Origin: Mycolicibacterium mageritense
GTDB lineage: Bacteria; Actinomycetota; Actinomycetes; Mycobacteriales; Mycobacteriaceae
Direction: 5' to 3'
Length of the DNA stretch: 64,000 nucleotides
NCBI RefSeq assembly: GCF_010727475.1
Contig: NZ_AP022567.1
Location: 868,001-932,000, forward strand
In this document: positions 25,284 through 33,575 of the stretch, piece by piece
Position numbering within the stretch: the stretch's first letter is position 1
How the letters are laid out: every line of letters starts with the position of its first letter
The notes under the pieces: model-generated
The model's input: the letters and a program-made list of their open reading frames with translations, nothing else
The model's database searches: none
What the model was told of the DNA's origin: nothing
Program-made: the position numbers and the translations under genes

Positions 25284-26297
25284 GTGAATTCGCTCGATTG
25301 GCGCGGCCGACCCGCTGAAGTGCACTTCGGACCCGCAGCCTGGCAGTCCGTGACGCTCGGTGTGGTGACCGCGATCGTCCTGCGGCCGGTGCTCGCCGTG
25401 CTGACACTGCTGGGGCTCGCGATCAACCGCGTCGCTCCCGCCCTGCTGCAGCGCGCCCACCTCGACGTCATCGACCGGCCGCTGCGGGTCATCCGTCCGT
25501 TGCCCGGCACCACGGTGACCCCCGTGGCGCTGCCGAATTGTCCGGCGGAGTGGGTCGTGGCTGCCGATGCCCGCGACTCCGATCTGGTGATCGTGTACCT
25601 GCACGGGTCGGCCCTGGTGACGCTCGGGCTCAACTCGCACCGCCGGTTCGTCTCCAAACTGTCGGCGACCACGGGGGCCCGCGTGCTCAACGTCGGCTAC
25701 CGGTTGGCGCCACAGGCCGGCATCGAAGAGGCCGTTTCCGACGGCCTGGACGCCTACCGGCACGTGCTGTCCCTCGGCGTCGCCCCCGAACGCATTGTGC
25801 TGGCGGGCGATTCGGCAGGCGGCCTGATGGCCGCGGATACCGCGTTGGCCGCGCGCGACGCCGGGCTTCCGGTGCCCGCGGGCCAGGTGCTGCTGTCGCC
25901 GCTGACCTCGTCCGACATGGACCTCAAATACCGTGCGTTGCAAGAACATCGCGACGTGATGTTCCCGTTCATGACCGTCAAGTTCATCTACGATGTGTTC
26001 GCCACCGTCAACGGCACCCGCCCGACCCCGGTCATGCCGCCGGAGGCCGATCTGCACGGCCTCGGACCGTTCCTGCTGCAGGTCGGCAACAACGAGATGC
26101 TGCGCAACGACGCTTACGCGCTGGCCGACCGGCTCACTGCCGACGGCGTTCCGGTGTGGGTTCAGGTGTGGGACAAGGCCATGCACATGTTCCAGCTGAG
26201 CTTCGACGTCAATCCCGATGCGCGCCGTGCGGTCGAGGAGATCACGTCGTTCATCGACTACATAACCGCCACGGTCGAGGACGAGGCGAGCGCTTAG
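25284..26297 (+). CDS. Alpha/beta-hydrolase, HSL-type esterase
   Basis: This 337-residue hydrolase has a nucleophile Ser177 in GDSAGG and a likely histidine in MHMFQL. The oxyanion region reads YLHGSA rather than the usual HGGG of hormone-sensitive-lipase esterases, which is a notable deviation. A hydrophobic stretch at residues 20-50 may associate with the membrane. The GTG start is supported by a -10 box 7 nt upstream. A decayed IS region begins immediately downstream. Confidence 0.82.
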   Translation: MNSLDWRGRPAEVHFGPAAWQSVTLGVVTAIVLRPVLAVLTLLGLAINRVAPALLQRAHLDVIDRPLRVIRPLPGTTVTPVALPNCPAEWVVAADARDSDLVIVYLHGSALVTLGLNSHRRFVSKLSATTGARVLNVGYRLAPQAGIEEAVSDGLDAYRHVLSLGVAPERIVLAGDSAGGLMAADTALAARDAGLPVPAGQVLLSPLTSSDMDLKYRALQEHRDVMFPFMTVKFIYDVFATVNGTRPTPVMPPEADLHGLGPFLLQVGNNEMLRNDAYALADRLTADGVPVWVQVWDKAMHMFQLSFDVNPDARRAVEEITSFIDYITATVEDEASA

Positions 26298-26338
26298 GTC
26301 GCCACGGTTGGTCACACCAGTCACAGCTTCCGAGGATG

Positions 26339-26377
26339 GTGTCGTTGTGCCCGGCTGTTAGCGACAAAGTCGCAGAA
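26339..26377. repeat. Element-end repeat R, left copy
   Basis: This 39-bp sequence contains CCGGCTGTTAGCGACAAAGT. It recurs almost unchanged but inverted at 28056-28094, and partially in direct orientation at 27919-27952. It looks like the end of an older insertion element into which the IS was later inserted. Confidence 0.65.
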
Positions 26378-26496
26378 ACCGCCACACCCGTATCTCCAAG
26401 CCCATCAACCCTATTGGCAACAGACACTCCAGACGCACTGGCGCACCCACGTAACTCCAGCCTCAGAAATCTAACTGCGCGTTGACTCATCAAATA

Positions 26497-27898
26497 TGTC
26501 CGTTTCGCTGATTCGTTGCCTCATTTGAAAATGCCCGGGTGAGCCCGGCGTGTCGGTGGGGTGTGGGGTTAGGGATTGGGTTAGCGCCGAGGGATGGGGT
26601 TGACGTTGACGGAGCGCAGGGCGGTGACCAGGGCGATCGCGGTGCGGTATGTGCAGGCCGGTCGGGTTGAGAAGTCTCGGATTCTTGATGAGTTGTGTGC
26701 GACGACGGGGTGGCATCGTGATCATGCCCGCCGGGCGTTGCGCGGGGCCCTGCGTCCGCGTGCGGTGCGGGCTCGCCGGTCGCGGCCACCCACGTATGGG
26801 CCGGATGTTCTTGAGGCACTGGTGTTTTGCTGGGAAGTGTTGGGGATGGCGGCGGGTAAGCGGGTGGCGCCGATGTTGGGCGAGTTGGTGGTGGTGCTGC
26901 GCCGCTGCGGAGAACTGGTCATCGACGACGCGACGGCGGGGATGCTGGTGGGGATGTCGGCGGCCACCATCGATCGTCGATTGGCCGCCGAGCGCAAGAA
27001 ACACCAGCTCAAGGGCCGTTCTGGCACCAAGCCGGGCACCCTGCTGAAAAGTCAGATCTCGGTGCGCGTGGGCGGCCTGGGATGATGCGGTGCCGGGGTT
27101 CGTCGAGATCGACCTGGTCAGCAATGACGGCGGTAATCCCGCCGGGGTGCATGGCTGGACATTGACGGTCACCGATATCGCCACCGGGTGGACCGAGAAT
27201 CGCACCGTGTTGGGCAAAGGCGAAAAGCGGGTGATGGCGGCGCTCAATGAGATCGCGGCGGTGATGCCGTTTCCGATCCGCGGGGTCGATTCGGACAACG
27301 GCTCGGAATTCATCAACTTCCACCTGTTGGAGTGGTGCCGTAAGCGTCACATCACGTTCACTCGGTCGCGGGTGGGCCACAAGAACGATGGCTGTCACGT
27401 GGAGCAGAAGAACTGGTCAGCGGTGCGCAAAATGGTGGGTTATCACCGCTACGACACCGCCGCAGAACTGGTGCTGCTCAACAAGATCTGGGTGCTGCAG
27501 TCCTCGCTGGCCAACTACTTCTACCCGCAACAGAAACTCGAGTCCAAGGTCCGCAGGGGGTCGAAGGTGACCAAGAAATACGACGAGGCCACCACCCCGT
27601 ACCGGCGTGCCCAGCGGGATGCGACAGTCACCGCCGAGGAAGTCAAACACCTCGCCGAGATCTACGCCGAGCTCAACCCCGCCGCCCTGCAACGCCACAT
27701 TCAGGCCCTGTGCGGCGAGTTACTCACCCTGACCACCAGCAAAGCCGGTCCGCGGCTGATCGCCCGCCTCGGCCGGACACCGACAGGTGAGGCAACGAAT
27801 ATTTCCACCCCCAGCGCCTAAAACCCGGACACCCTCATCTGAGGCAACGAACCCAGCCGGGCACTTTCCAAATGAGGCAACGAATCCCCCCGCGGACA
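26497..27898 (+). mobile_element. Insertion sequence with integrase-type (DDE) transposase
   Basis: About 1.4 kb is bounded by imperfect 42-bp inverted repeats (26497-26538 and 27857-27898), both beginning TGTCCG and sharing GATTCGTTGCCTCATTTG. The motif TTCGTTGCCTCA, followed 8-10 nt later by TGYCCGG, is iterated inward from the right end (27857-27884, 27825-27851, 27773-27799) and continues just outside both ends. I see no clear target-site duplication, so the exact boundary is uncertain. The transposase frame is broken. The family looks like ISNCY/IS481-related integrase-domain elements. Confidence 0.78.
26594..27821 (+). pseudogene. Transposase with integrase core, frameshifted
   Basis: The first part (26594-27085) encodes an N-terminal helix-turn-helix region (SRILDELCATTGWHRDHARR), up to GTKPGTLLKSQI. 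The second part (to 27821) encodes the RNase-H-like DDE integrase core: GFVEIDLVSNDGG (first Asp), GVDSDNGSEFIN (second Asp) and HVEQKNWSAVR (Glu). Near 27068 the frame changes: reading frame 3 from there gives WAAWDDAVPGF, which continues the expected sequence KSQIPVRTWAAWDD, so 2 nt (or an equivalent number) are missing. No slippery heptamer is evident, so a disabling mutation is likelier than programmed frameshifting. Confidence 0.8.
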
Positions 27899-27918
27899 TA
27901 TTGACATGAGGCAATAGG

Positions 27919-27952
27919 ACTGCCCGCTTTAGCGCGACAAAGTCGCGGACAG
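27919..27952. repeat. Element-end repeat R, middle copy
   Basis: It contains AGCGCGACAAAGTCGCGGAC. It has the same orientation as the left copy and is inverted relative to the right copy; with the latter it brackets 176 bp that could be a miniature element or a decayed IS end. Confidence 0.55.
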
Positions 27953-28055
27953 CCAGGCACGGGACACATGAGCAACAGCACGACTTCCGAGGCTGGTCGG
28001 GCTGGTGGGATGTTTCGTGTGCGCCGCATGCGGTTCGAGTGGCCCACGAGGCGCG

Positions 28056-28094
28056 TTCCGCGACTTTGTCGCTAACAGCCGGGCAGACCGACAC
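28056..28094. repeat. Element-end repeat R, right copy (inverted)
   Basis: The reverse complement of the left copy with about four mismatches in 39 bp; core CGACTTTGTCGCTAACAGCC. Together with the left copy it encloses the whole IS region. Confidence 0.65.
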
Positions 28095-28136
28095 CCCGAC
28101 CCCCGCGGTGACAGCTGTGACGGATGTGTCGAATGC

Positions 28137-28793
28137 TCAGGCGTGCGGCGAAGGCAGCACCTGGAACCCGGTGAGGATGGTCTCCGCGTCGCGCTTGTAG
28201 GTCAGGTTGTCCGGCGCGGTGGTCTGGATGGTCAGACCCGCGCAGTAGGTACGCAGCTCCGTCTGATACGCCACGAACAACGCGGTGGCCGGGTGTGGAC
28301 GCAGACCGTTCATCTCCGGCACCTGATAGCGCACGGTCTGCGCCGGCAGCCCGCACAGCTCATGGTCGGTGATGTCCATGGCGGACTCGGGCACGCCGAG
28401 ACCCACGATCGACTTGCGTTGCGCAGCGAATACCGCGTCGGCTTCCATCGCGTCGGGCACGCTTTCCAACGCGGCCACCGCGGTGGGCGCGAAGTCGAAG
28501 GTGGACAGATCCCGGTTGACCATGGTGTACCGGAGCAGGTCGGTGTCCTTGCCCGTCACGCGGTTCCAGCCCGGCGGGGTCGGGATCTTGAGCGTCGGCT
28601 CGTCGTCGTCGACCCGTTCGATCTCCACGAGCGGCACGTCGACCGGGTGGCACTTCAGCTCACCGGACTTGGCCGCCGCCAACAACTCCGGCCCGGCCGT
28701 CGCGGTCGCGTCGTCGGCGTAGCGCGTGCACGCCGAGGTGAGCAGCACCGCCGAGGCCAGCAGCACTGCGGCGCACTTCGACGCGGTCCTCAT
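28137..28793 (-). CDS. LpqN/LpqT-type lipoprotein
   Basis: This 218-residue lipoprotein has a signal peptide with a good lipobox, LLTSAC, lipidated at Cys22. The mature part is of the LpqN type (IPTPPGWNRV and EMNGLRPHPATALF), the fold also seen at the C-terminus of the kinase at 21720-23588. It begins 11 nt after the purH stop in the same direction and is probably the last gene of a purN-purH operon. Three further cysteines may form disulfides after export. Function not established. Confidence 0.82.
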   Translation of the reverse strand: MRTASKCAAVLLASAVLLTSACTRYADDATATAGPELLAAAKSGELKCHPVDVPLVEIERVDDDEPTLKIPTPPGWNRVTGKDTDLLRYTMVNRDLSTFDFAPTAVAALESVPDAMEADAVFAAQRKSIVGLGVPESAMDITDHELCGLPAQTVRYQVPEMNGLRPHPATALFVAYQTELRTYCAGLTIQTTAPDNLTYKRDAETILTGFQVLPSPHA

Positions 28794-28804
28794 GATCGCC
28801 GATT

Positions 28805-30367
28805 CTAGTGTGCGAAATGTCGTGCGCCCGTGAGGTACAGGCTGATCCCGGCGGCTTCGGCGGCCGCGGTGACCTCGGCGTCGCGCATCGAGCCGCCCGG
28901 GTGCACGATCGCCTTGACGCCCGCCGCGGTGAGCGTCTCCAACCCGTCGGGGAACGGGAAGAACGCATCGGAGGCCGCCACCGCGCCCACCACGCGGTCA
29001 CCTGCCCGCTGCACCGCGAGCCCCGCGGCGTCGACCCGGTTCACCTGGCCCATGCCCACACCGACCGTCGCGCCGTCCTTGGCCACCACGATCGCGTTGG
29101 ACTTCACGGCCCGGCAGGCGCGCCACGCGAAAGCCAGATCGGCCAGGGTCTGCTCGTCGGCGGGCGATCCGGTGGCCAGCGTCCAGTTGTTCGGATCGTC
29201 ACCCGCGGCGTCGAGCGCATCACGCTGCTGTAGCAGCAGTCCACCGCTGATCTGGCGCATCTCGACGCCGCCGACCAACGGCTCCGACGCGACGAGGATG
29301 CGGATGTTCTTCTTGCGCGCAAGCACTTCCACGGCGCCCGGCTCGTACGCCGGCGCGATGATCACCTCGGTGAAGATGTCGGCCACGGTCTCGGCCATCT
29401 CGACACTGACCTCGGTGTTGGACGCGATCACACCGCCGAAGGCGCTCAGCGGATCACACTCGTGCGCCTTGCGGTGGGCATCGGCCACCGACACCGACGA
29501 GACCGCGATGCCGCACGGATTGGCGTGCTTGATGATCGCCACGCAGATCTCTTCGTGGTCGAACGCGGCGCGCCAGGCGGCGTCGGCATCGGTGTAGTTG
29601 TTGTACGACATCTCTTTTCCGTGCAGCTGCTCAGCCTGCGCCAGGCCCGGCCACGCGGAGTCGTCGCGGTACACCGCGGCCTGCTGATGCGGGTTCTCGC
29701 CGTAGCGCAAGACCGCGTTGCGGTGCCAGGTGCCCGCGAACCAGGCAGGCAGCGGCTGCTCGGGCTGTTCAGGGGCCAAGGTCGACCCCATCCAGCCGGC
29801 CACTGCGACGTCGTACTCAGCGGTGTGGCGGAATGCCAACGACGCCAGCTTCTTTCGCTCGTCGAGCGTGAAACCACCGGCCCGCACGGCCGCGAGCACG
29901 CCGTCGTAGCCCAACGGGTCGACCACCACGGCGACGCTGGGATGGTTCTTGGCCGCAGCACGTACCATCGACGGGCCGCCGATGTCGATCTGTTCGACGC
30001 ATTCGTCCACCGAGGCACCGGATTCCACGGTCTCGGAGAACGGGTAGAGGTTCACCACCACGAGCTCGAACGCCTCGACGCCGAGCTCGGTGAGCGCCGC
30101 CACGTGCTCGGGCTTGCGGGTGTCGGCCAGCAGCCCGGCGTGCACGCGTGGGTGCAGCGTCTTGACCCGGCCGTCGAGCACCTCAGGGAAACCCGTGACA
30201 TCTTCGACCGGTGTCACCGGAACACCGCTGGCGGCAATGGTTTTGGCGGTTGACCCGGTGGAGACGATGGCGACGCCCGCCTCGTGCAGGCCGCGGGCCA
30301 GATCAGCGAGGCCGGTCTTGTCATACACACTGATCAACGCCCGCCGGATCTGCTTCTTGTCGCTCAT
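28805..30367 (-). CDS. purH: Bifunctional AICAR formyltransferase / IMP cyclohydrolase
   Basis: PurH carries out the last two steps of de novo purine synthesis (AICAR to FAICAR to IMP). The 520-residue protein is full length for the family. It has an N-terminal MGS-like cyclohydrolase domain (RALISVYDKTGL, LYPFSETV, DIGGPSMVRAAAKNH) and a C-terminal transformylase domain (RYGENPHQQAA, KEMSYNNYTDADAAW, KHANPCG, VVAKDGATVGVG, HPGGSMRD). The ATG at 30367 overlaps the purN stop as ATGA, so the two are coupled. Confidence 0.98.
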   Translation of the reverse strand: MSDKKQIRRALISVYDKTGLADLARGLHEAGVAIVSTGSTAKTIAASGVPVTPVEDVTGFPEVLDGRVKTLHPRVHAGLLADTRKPEHVAALTELGVEAFELVVVNLYPFSETVESGASVDECVEQIDIGGPSMVRAAAKNHPSVAVVVDPLGYDGVLAAVRAGGFTLDERKKLASLAFRHTAEYDVAVAGWMGSTLAPEQPEQPLPAWFAGTWHRNAVLRYGENPHQQAAVYRDDSAWPGLAQAEQLHGKEMSYNNYTDADAAWRAAFDHEEICVAIIKHANPCGIAVSSVSVADAHRKAHECDPLSAFGGVIASNTEVSVEMAETVADIFTEVIIAPAYEPGAVEVLARKKNIRILVASEPLVGGVEMRQISGGLLLQQRDALDAAGDDPNNWTLATGSPADEQTLADLAFAWRACRAVKSNAIVVAKDGATVGVGMGQVNRVDAAGLAVQRAGDRVVGAVAASDAFFPFPDGLETLTAAGVKAIVHPGGSMRDAEVTAAAEAAGISLYLTGARHFAH

Positions 30368-30993
30368 CCTATGGTCGCCTTTCGTCCGGTCCAGGTCACG
30401 CCGCGGGTTGCCAGCGCGGCCAGCACGTCCACCAGCAGCCGTCGTTCGACGACTTTGATGCGCTCGTGCAAAGTCTCTTCGGTGTCCTCGTCGCGGATCT
30501 CGACAGGCTGTTGCGCGAGGATCGGCCCGGTGTCCATCCCGGCATCGACCAGATGCACCGTGCATCCCGTCACGCGGACGCCGTAGGCCATCGCGTCGGG
30601 CACGGCATGCGCGCCCGGAAACGCGGGCAGCAGTGCCGGGTGGGTGTTGACGACGCGGCCCGGGAAGCGGGAAAGGAACTCCGGTCCAAGGATCTTCATG
30701 AAGCCCGCCGACACCACCAGATCCGGCTCGTGTTCGGCGGTGGCCTCGGTGATCGCCGTGTCCCACGCTGCCCGGTCGGGGTGGTCCCCGAGCCGGGTGG
30801 TGTAGGTGGGCACTCCGGCCGCCGCTGCGATGTCGAGCGCCGCGCACGTACGGTCGGTGCCGACGGCCACGACCCGGGCCGGGTAATCGTCGACGGCCGC
30901 GGCCAATAGCGACGCGAGCAACGATCCGGTACCCGAAGCCAGCACTACCAGCCGTGCCGGTGCACTCGGGGGTACACGTAGCGGTTGCTGCAC
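30364..30993 (-). CDS. purN: Phosphoribosylglycinamide formyltransferase
   Basis: PurN transfers a formyl group from 10-formyl-THF to GAR in purine synthesis. The 209-residue product has the family motifs LVVLASGTGSLL near the start, SAGFMKILGPEFL, NTHPALLPAFPG with the catalytic Asn-His, and VTGCTVHLVDAGMDTGPIL. I choose GTG 30993 because the product then begins VQQPLRVPPSAPARL, as in M. tuberculosis PurN, and a TAGGCT -10 box ends 7 nt upstream. An in-frame GTG at 31014 would be upstream of the inferred transcription start. Confidence 0.96.
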   Translation of the reverse strand: MQQPLRVPPSAPARLVVLASGTGSLLASLLAAAVDDYPARVVAVGTDRTCAALDIAAAAGVPTYTTRLGDHPDRAAWDTAITEATAEHEPDLVVSAGFMKILGPEFLSRFPGRVVNTHPALLPAFPGAHAVPDAMAYGVRVTGCTVHLVDAGMDTGPILAQQPVEIRDEDTEETLHERIKVVERRLLVDVLAALATRGVTWTGRKATIG

Positions 30994-31000
30994 GCGCAGC

Positions 31001-31006
31001 AGCCTA
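31001..31006 (-). promoter_or_regulatory. -10 box for leaderless purN transcript
   Basis: On the minus strand TAGGCT ends 7 nt before the purN GTG. It lies just past the perM-like stop codon, so purNH can be transcribed apart from the upstream gene. Confidence 0.5.
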
Positions 31007-31014
31007 GTCGGCAC

Positions 31015-32496
31015 CTACTGGCCGCCGTCACGCGGCTTGTCGCCCGTCACGTCCTGGTCGACGATGAAATGCTCCTCGGGGTCGTCGTCGAGATCGAGCG
31101 GCCGACCGACGGGCGAACTGTCGGGTTCCGGTTCGTCGGCGTGCCAGGACACGATCGGCTCGCCGGTCACATACTCCGGCTCGTCCTCGACCACCTCGTC
31201 GAACTCGACGTCGAGCGGTTCCTCGCCGGGTTGTTCGTCCGCGAAGACCTCCGCTGCCGGTGCCTCGTCGTCGGGCTCGTCGGCCTCGTCGGGCTGAGGT
31301 TCTGGTTCGGGTTCGGGTTCGGGCGCCGGGCGAACCCGCGCTGGACGCCGCGCGATGCCGCCCGACATCGCGACCGTCAGCCCACCGATGCCGGCGAACC
31401 ACAGGAACACCCCCGGCCCGAACGTCGCCTGGTCCACCCCGACGTCGCCGAAGTTGCCGAGCCTGCCGCCACCGGCGTAGCCGAGCACCGCCATCGTGAC
31501 CGCAGCGACCGCAGCGGCGACGGCCAGTTTGGCCAGTGCGGACAGCGCCGGCAGCGGATGCCGCGCACACTGCTGCCCGACGGCCACCCCGGCTGCGGCG
31601 CCGATGATCAGCAACGCGACCCACACCGGGCCCAGCGGCGGCGACGGCACGGCCGCCAGCACCGGCACGGCCGGGATGTCGCCACCGAACACCGTGAACG
31701 AACTGAACGTGGCCAACCCCACATGCGCGCTGGAGCCGACGGCGATGGCCGAGGTTCCGACGATCACGTTCGGGATGTAGAGGATCGAGAGCAGGGTGAG
31801 GCTGAGCTGGCCGAACAGCGTGTCGGTGATGGCGTACAGGTCGTGCATCGTGCCCCAATGCACCACCAGCGACACGGCCGTCGCGGCACCGGAGAGCCCG
31901 AACAACGCCAGCACACCCGCCGTGGCCGCACGGAACGCGTCGGGCAGCCAGTTCGGCAACGGTGACGCCGCCAAGGTCCGGCGGCCCACCCGCGACGCCA
32001 CGCCCACCGCAGCGCCGATCGCGTGCACGGCCAGCACCCCGCCGAATGCGCGCAGCGCGCTGGGTGTCTGCAATTCGGTGATCACCGAGGCGGCGTCGTG
32101 GATGACCGCGAGCATGATCGCCGCGATCAGCAGCGGTCCGCCCAGCGCGGACGCCACGATCCAGCGCGTGACGAACCATGACGAGTTGGCCGCCGTCGCT
32201 GCCGCGGTCGTACGGGCCGTGCCCCACACCATCAGCAGCACCGGCAGCAGGGGCATCACCCCGAGTTCACGGCCACCGATCGAAACCGGCACCTGATGGA
32301 CCCCGAGCCACATGCTCGCGATCGCACCGAACGCGCCCGTCATGTCGCTGTTGGCGATCAGCAGCTGCAACAACGTCACCGCGGCGATGATCACCAACGC
32401 CACAACAGACGGTCCGAAGGCCACCCGGAGTAGCTCACGCGCCTGGCGCGGGCCGACTGGTCTGGGGGTACCTCCCGCTTGCGGGGGATTCGCCAC
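31015..32496 (-). CDS. PerM-like integral membrane protein (DUF6350, Rv0955-like)
   Basis: This 493-residue membrane protein has about 10 hydrophobic helices through residue ~385. A long acidic, Pro/Glu-rich cytoplasmic tail follows (a PEPEPEPEP run, then many Asp/Glu). By position beside purNH and by type it matches Rv0955 (PerM), described as a cell-division-associated membrane protein. Its N-terminus (MANPPQAGGTPRP) is encoded by a dispersed 28-bp repeat (32463-32490). TGA is at 31015-31017. Confidence 0.85.
   Translation of the reverse strand: MANPPQAGGTPRPVGPRQARELLRVAFGPSVVALVIIAAVTLLQLLIANSDMTGAFGAIASMWLGVHQVPVSIGGRELGVMPLLPVLLMVWGTARTTAAATAANSSWFVTRWIVASALGGPLLIAAIMLAVIHDAASVITELQTPSALRAFGGVLAVHAIGAAVGVASRVGRRTLAASPLPNWLPDAFRAATAGVLALFGLSGAATAVSLVVHWGTMHDLYAITDTLFGQLSLTLLSILYIPNVIVGTSAIAVGSSAHVGLATFSSFTVFGGDIPAVPVLAAVPSPPLGPVWVALLIIGAAAGVAVGQQCARHPLPALSALAKLAVAAAVAAVTMAVLGYAGGGRLGNFGDVGVDQATFGPGVFLWFAGIGGLTVAMSGGIARRPARVRPAPEPEPEPEPQPDEADEPDDEAPAAEVFADEQPGEEPLDVEFDEVVEDEPEYVTGEPIVSWHADEPEPDSSPVGRPLDLDDDPEEHFIVDQDVTGDKPRDGGQ
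32463..32490. repeat. 28-bp dispersed GC-rich hairpin repeat, copy 1 (in gene)
   Basis: The core CTCCCGCTTGCGGGGGATT includes the stem CCCGC/GCGGG. Matches 26 of 28 bases at 46713-46740. It encodes codons 3-11 or so of the PerM-like gene on the minus strand. Confidence 0.7.
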
Positions 32497-32556
32497 TAGC
32501 TCAGCCGCTCCTCATACCTTTCCGCGCGTGCGCAGGCTGCGCACGCGCGGATCAGC

Positions 32557-33441
32557 TTACGACTGTGAGGGGCCAGATTGCTGTGAAGACGACTGCTGCG
32601 AGGGCTGCTGTGTCGGCACCACAGTGGTCTGATCGTTGGCGTTCGAACTCGACGGCTGCTGCGATTGCTGCTGCGGCTGGCCGAAGGCCGGGAAACCGGT
32701 GGGAGGCGTCGGCGGGCCCGACTGCTGACCGCCCTGCGAGCCGCTGTGCTGGCCGCCCTGCGGACCGCCCTGGGAGCTGACGGGGAAACCGCCGGTGTTC
32801 GAGCCACCCGGGTAATTGCCATACTGCGACGGGTAACCGGGACGCTGCTGCGGCGACGGCGCCTGCTGGTAGGGCTGACCGCCGTGCTGCGGCTGGCTCT
32901 GCTGGCCGTAGTACTGCGACGGTCCGCCGTACTGGCCGTACTGCGGCGCCTGCGGTTCGAACACGGGCTTCGGTGCGGGCGGTGTCAGCACACCGGCGTC
33001 GAACAACAGCGCGGCGATCGCGGCACCGGCCTGCAGCAGGATCAGCACGAGCACGAGCCAGTAGGCCCACGACACCAGGTCGAACGCACCGACCACGCCG
33101 CTGATGGCGAGCAGCAGCGCGAAAGTGGCGACGGCCGCGACGACCGCGGTGAACTTCTTCTGCTTGGGCAGCAGGCCCACGCCGGCCAGCAGACCGGCCA
33201 GCAGGGCGGCCTGGACGTCGGTGCCCGCGCCGCTGCCGACCACCGCGAAACCGTCGGTGTCCTTGATCAGGCCGGCGTAGCTGAGCAGGTAAGCCAGCAC
33301 GCCGAGCACGGCGACACCCGCAAGCAGATACGTCGGCAGCTTGTTCTCACCGGCGGCCGTGGCGGCGGGCTTGTTGGTCTGCTGGGGTTGGCCGTACTGC
33401 GGGGCGGGCGGGTATCCGGGACTATTCGGCGGGTAGGTCAT
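32557..33441 (-). CDS. DUF5336 membrane protein (Rv0954-like, 34-kDa antigen family)
   Basis: This 294-residue protein has a short Pro/Gln-rich head, four hydrophobic segments between about residues 33 and 165, and a long disordered tail rich in Gln, Gly, Ser and Pro (many QYGQ/GGQ repeats). It corresponds to Rv0954. It precedes the PerM-like gene in the same direction, 60 bp away. The biochemical role is not known; membrane and cell-division or stress associations have been proposed for the family. Confidence 0.85.
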   Translation of the reverse strand: MTYPPNSPGYPPAPQYGQPQQTNKPAATAAGENKLPTYLLAGVAVLGVLAYLLSYAGLIKDTDGFAVVGSGAGTDVQAALLAGLLAGVGLLPKQKKFTAVVAAVATFALLLAISGVVGAFDLVSWAYWLVLVLILLQAGAAIAALLFDAGVLTPPAPKPVFEPQAPQYGQYGGPSQYYGQQSQPQHGGQPYQQAPSPQQRPGYPSQYGNYPGGSNTGGFPVSSQGGPQGGQHSGSQGGQQSGPPTPPTGFPAFGQPQQQSQQPSSSNANDQTTVVPTQQPSQQSSSQQSGPSQS

Positions 33442-33538
33442 GACCTCTCCTGTGCTGATCGAGCGTCGCGTCGTGTGTCACGCAGGCATGAATACGGACC
33501 ACCTGAGCGATTCGAGGTTCCACGCTAGCGCACCCACA

Positions 33539-33565
33539 TGTGTGCCAGGCACACACGCTGTGTGT
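33539..33565. promoter_or_regulatory. Overlapping palindromes between sfnG and the DUF5336 gene
   Basis: TGTGTGCCAGGCACACA-type arms (33539-33545 with 33549-33555) overlap a second palindrome, ACACACGCTGTGTGT (33551-33565). They lie 11 nt past the sfnG stop and about 100 nt before the DUF5336 start. They could act as a terminator or an operator. Confidence 0.4.
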
Positions 33566-33575
33566 CAGGCAGGTC

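Larger units (their letters stand above)
27822..28136. other. Gene-free region: IS right end and repeat debris
   Basis: This stretch holds the outer IS iterons, the right terminal inverted repeat, and two copies of repeat R in opposite orientation (27919-27952 and 28056-28094). I find no credible gene in it. Confidence 0.6.

Noticed and set aside
27060..27092. Programmed -1 frameshift in the transposase
   Set aside because: No A- or T-rich slippery heptamer or downstream pseudoknot is apparent, and the two frames join best by adding two bases, which points to mutation.
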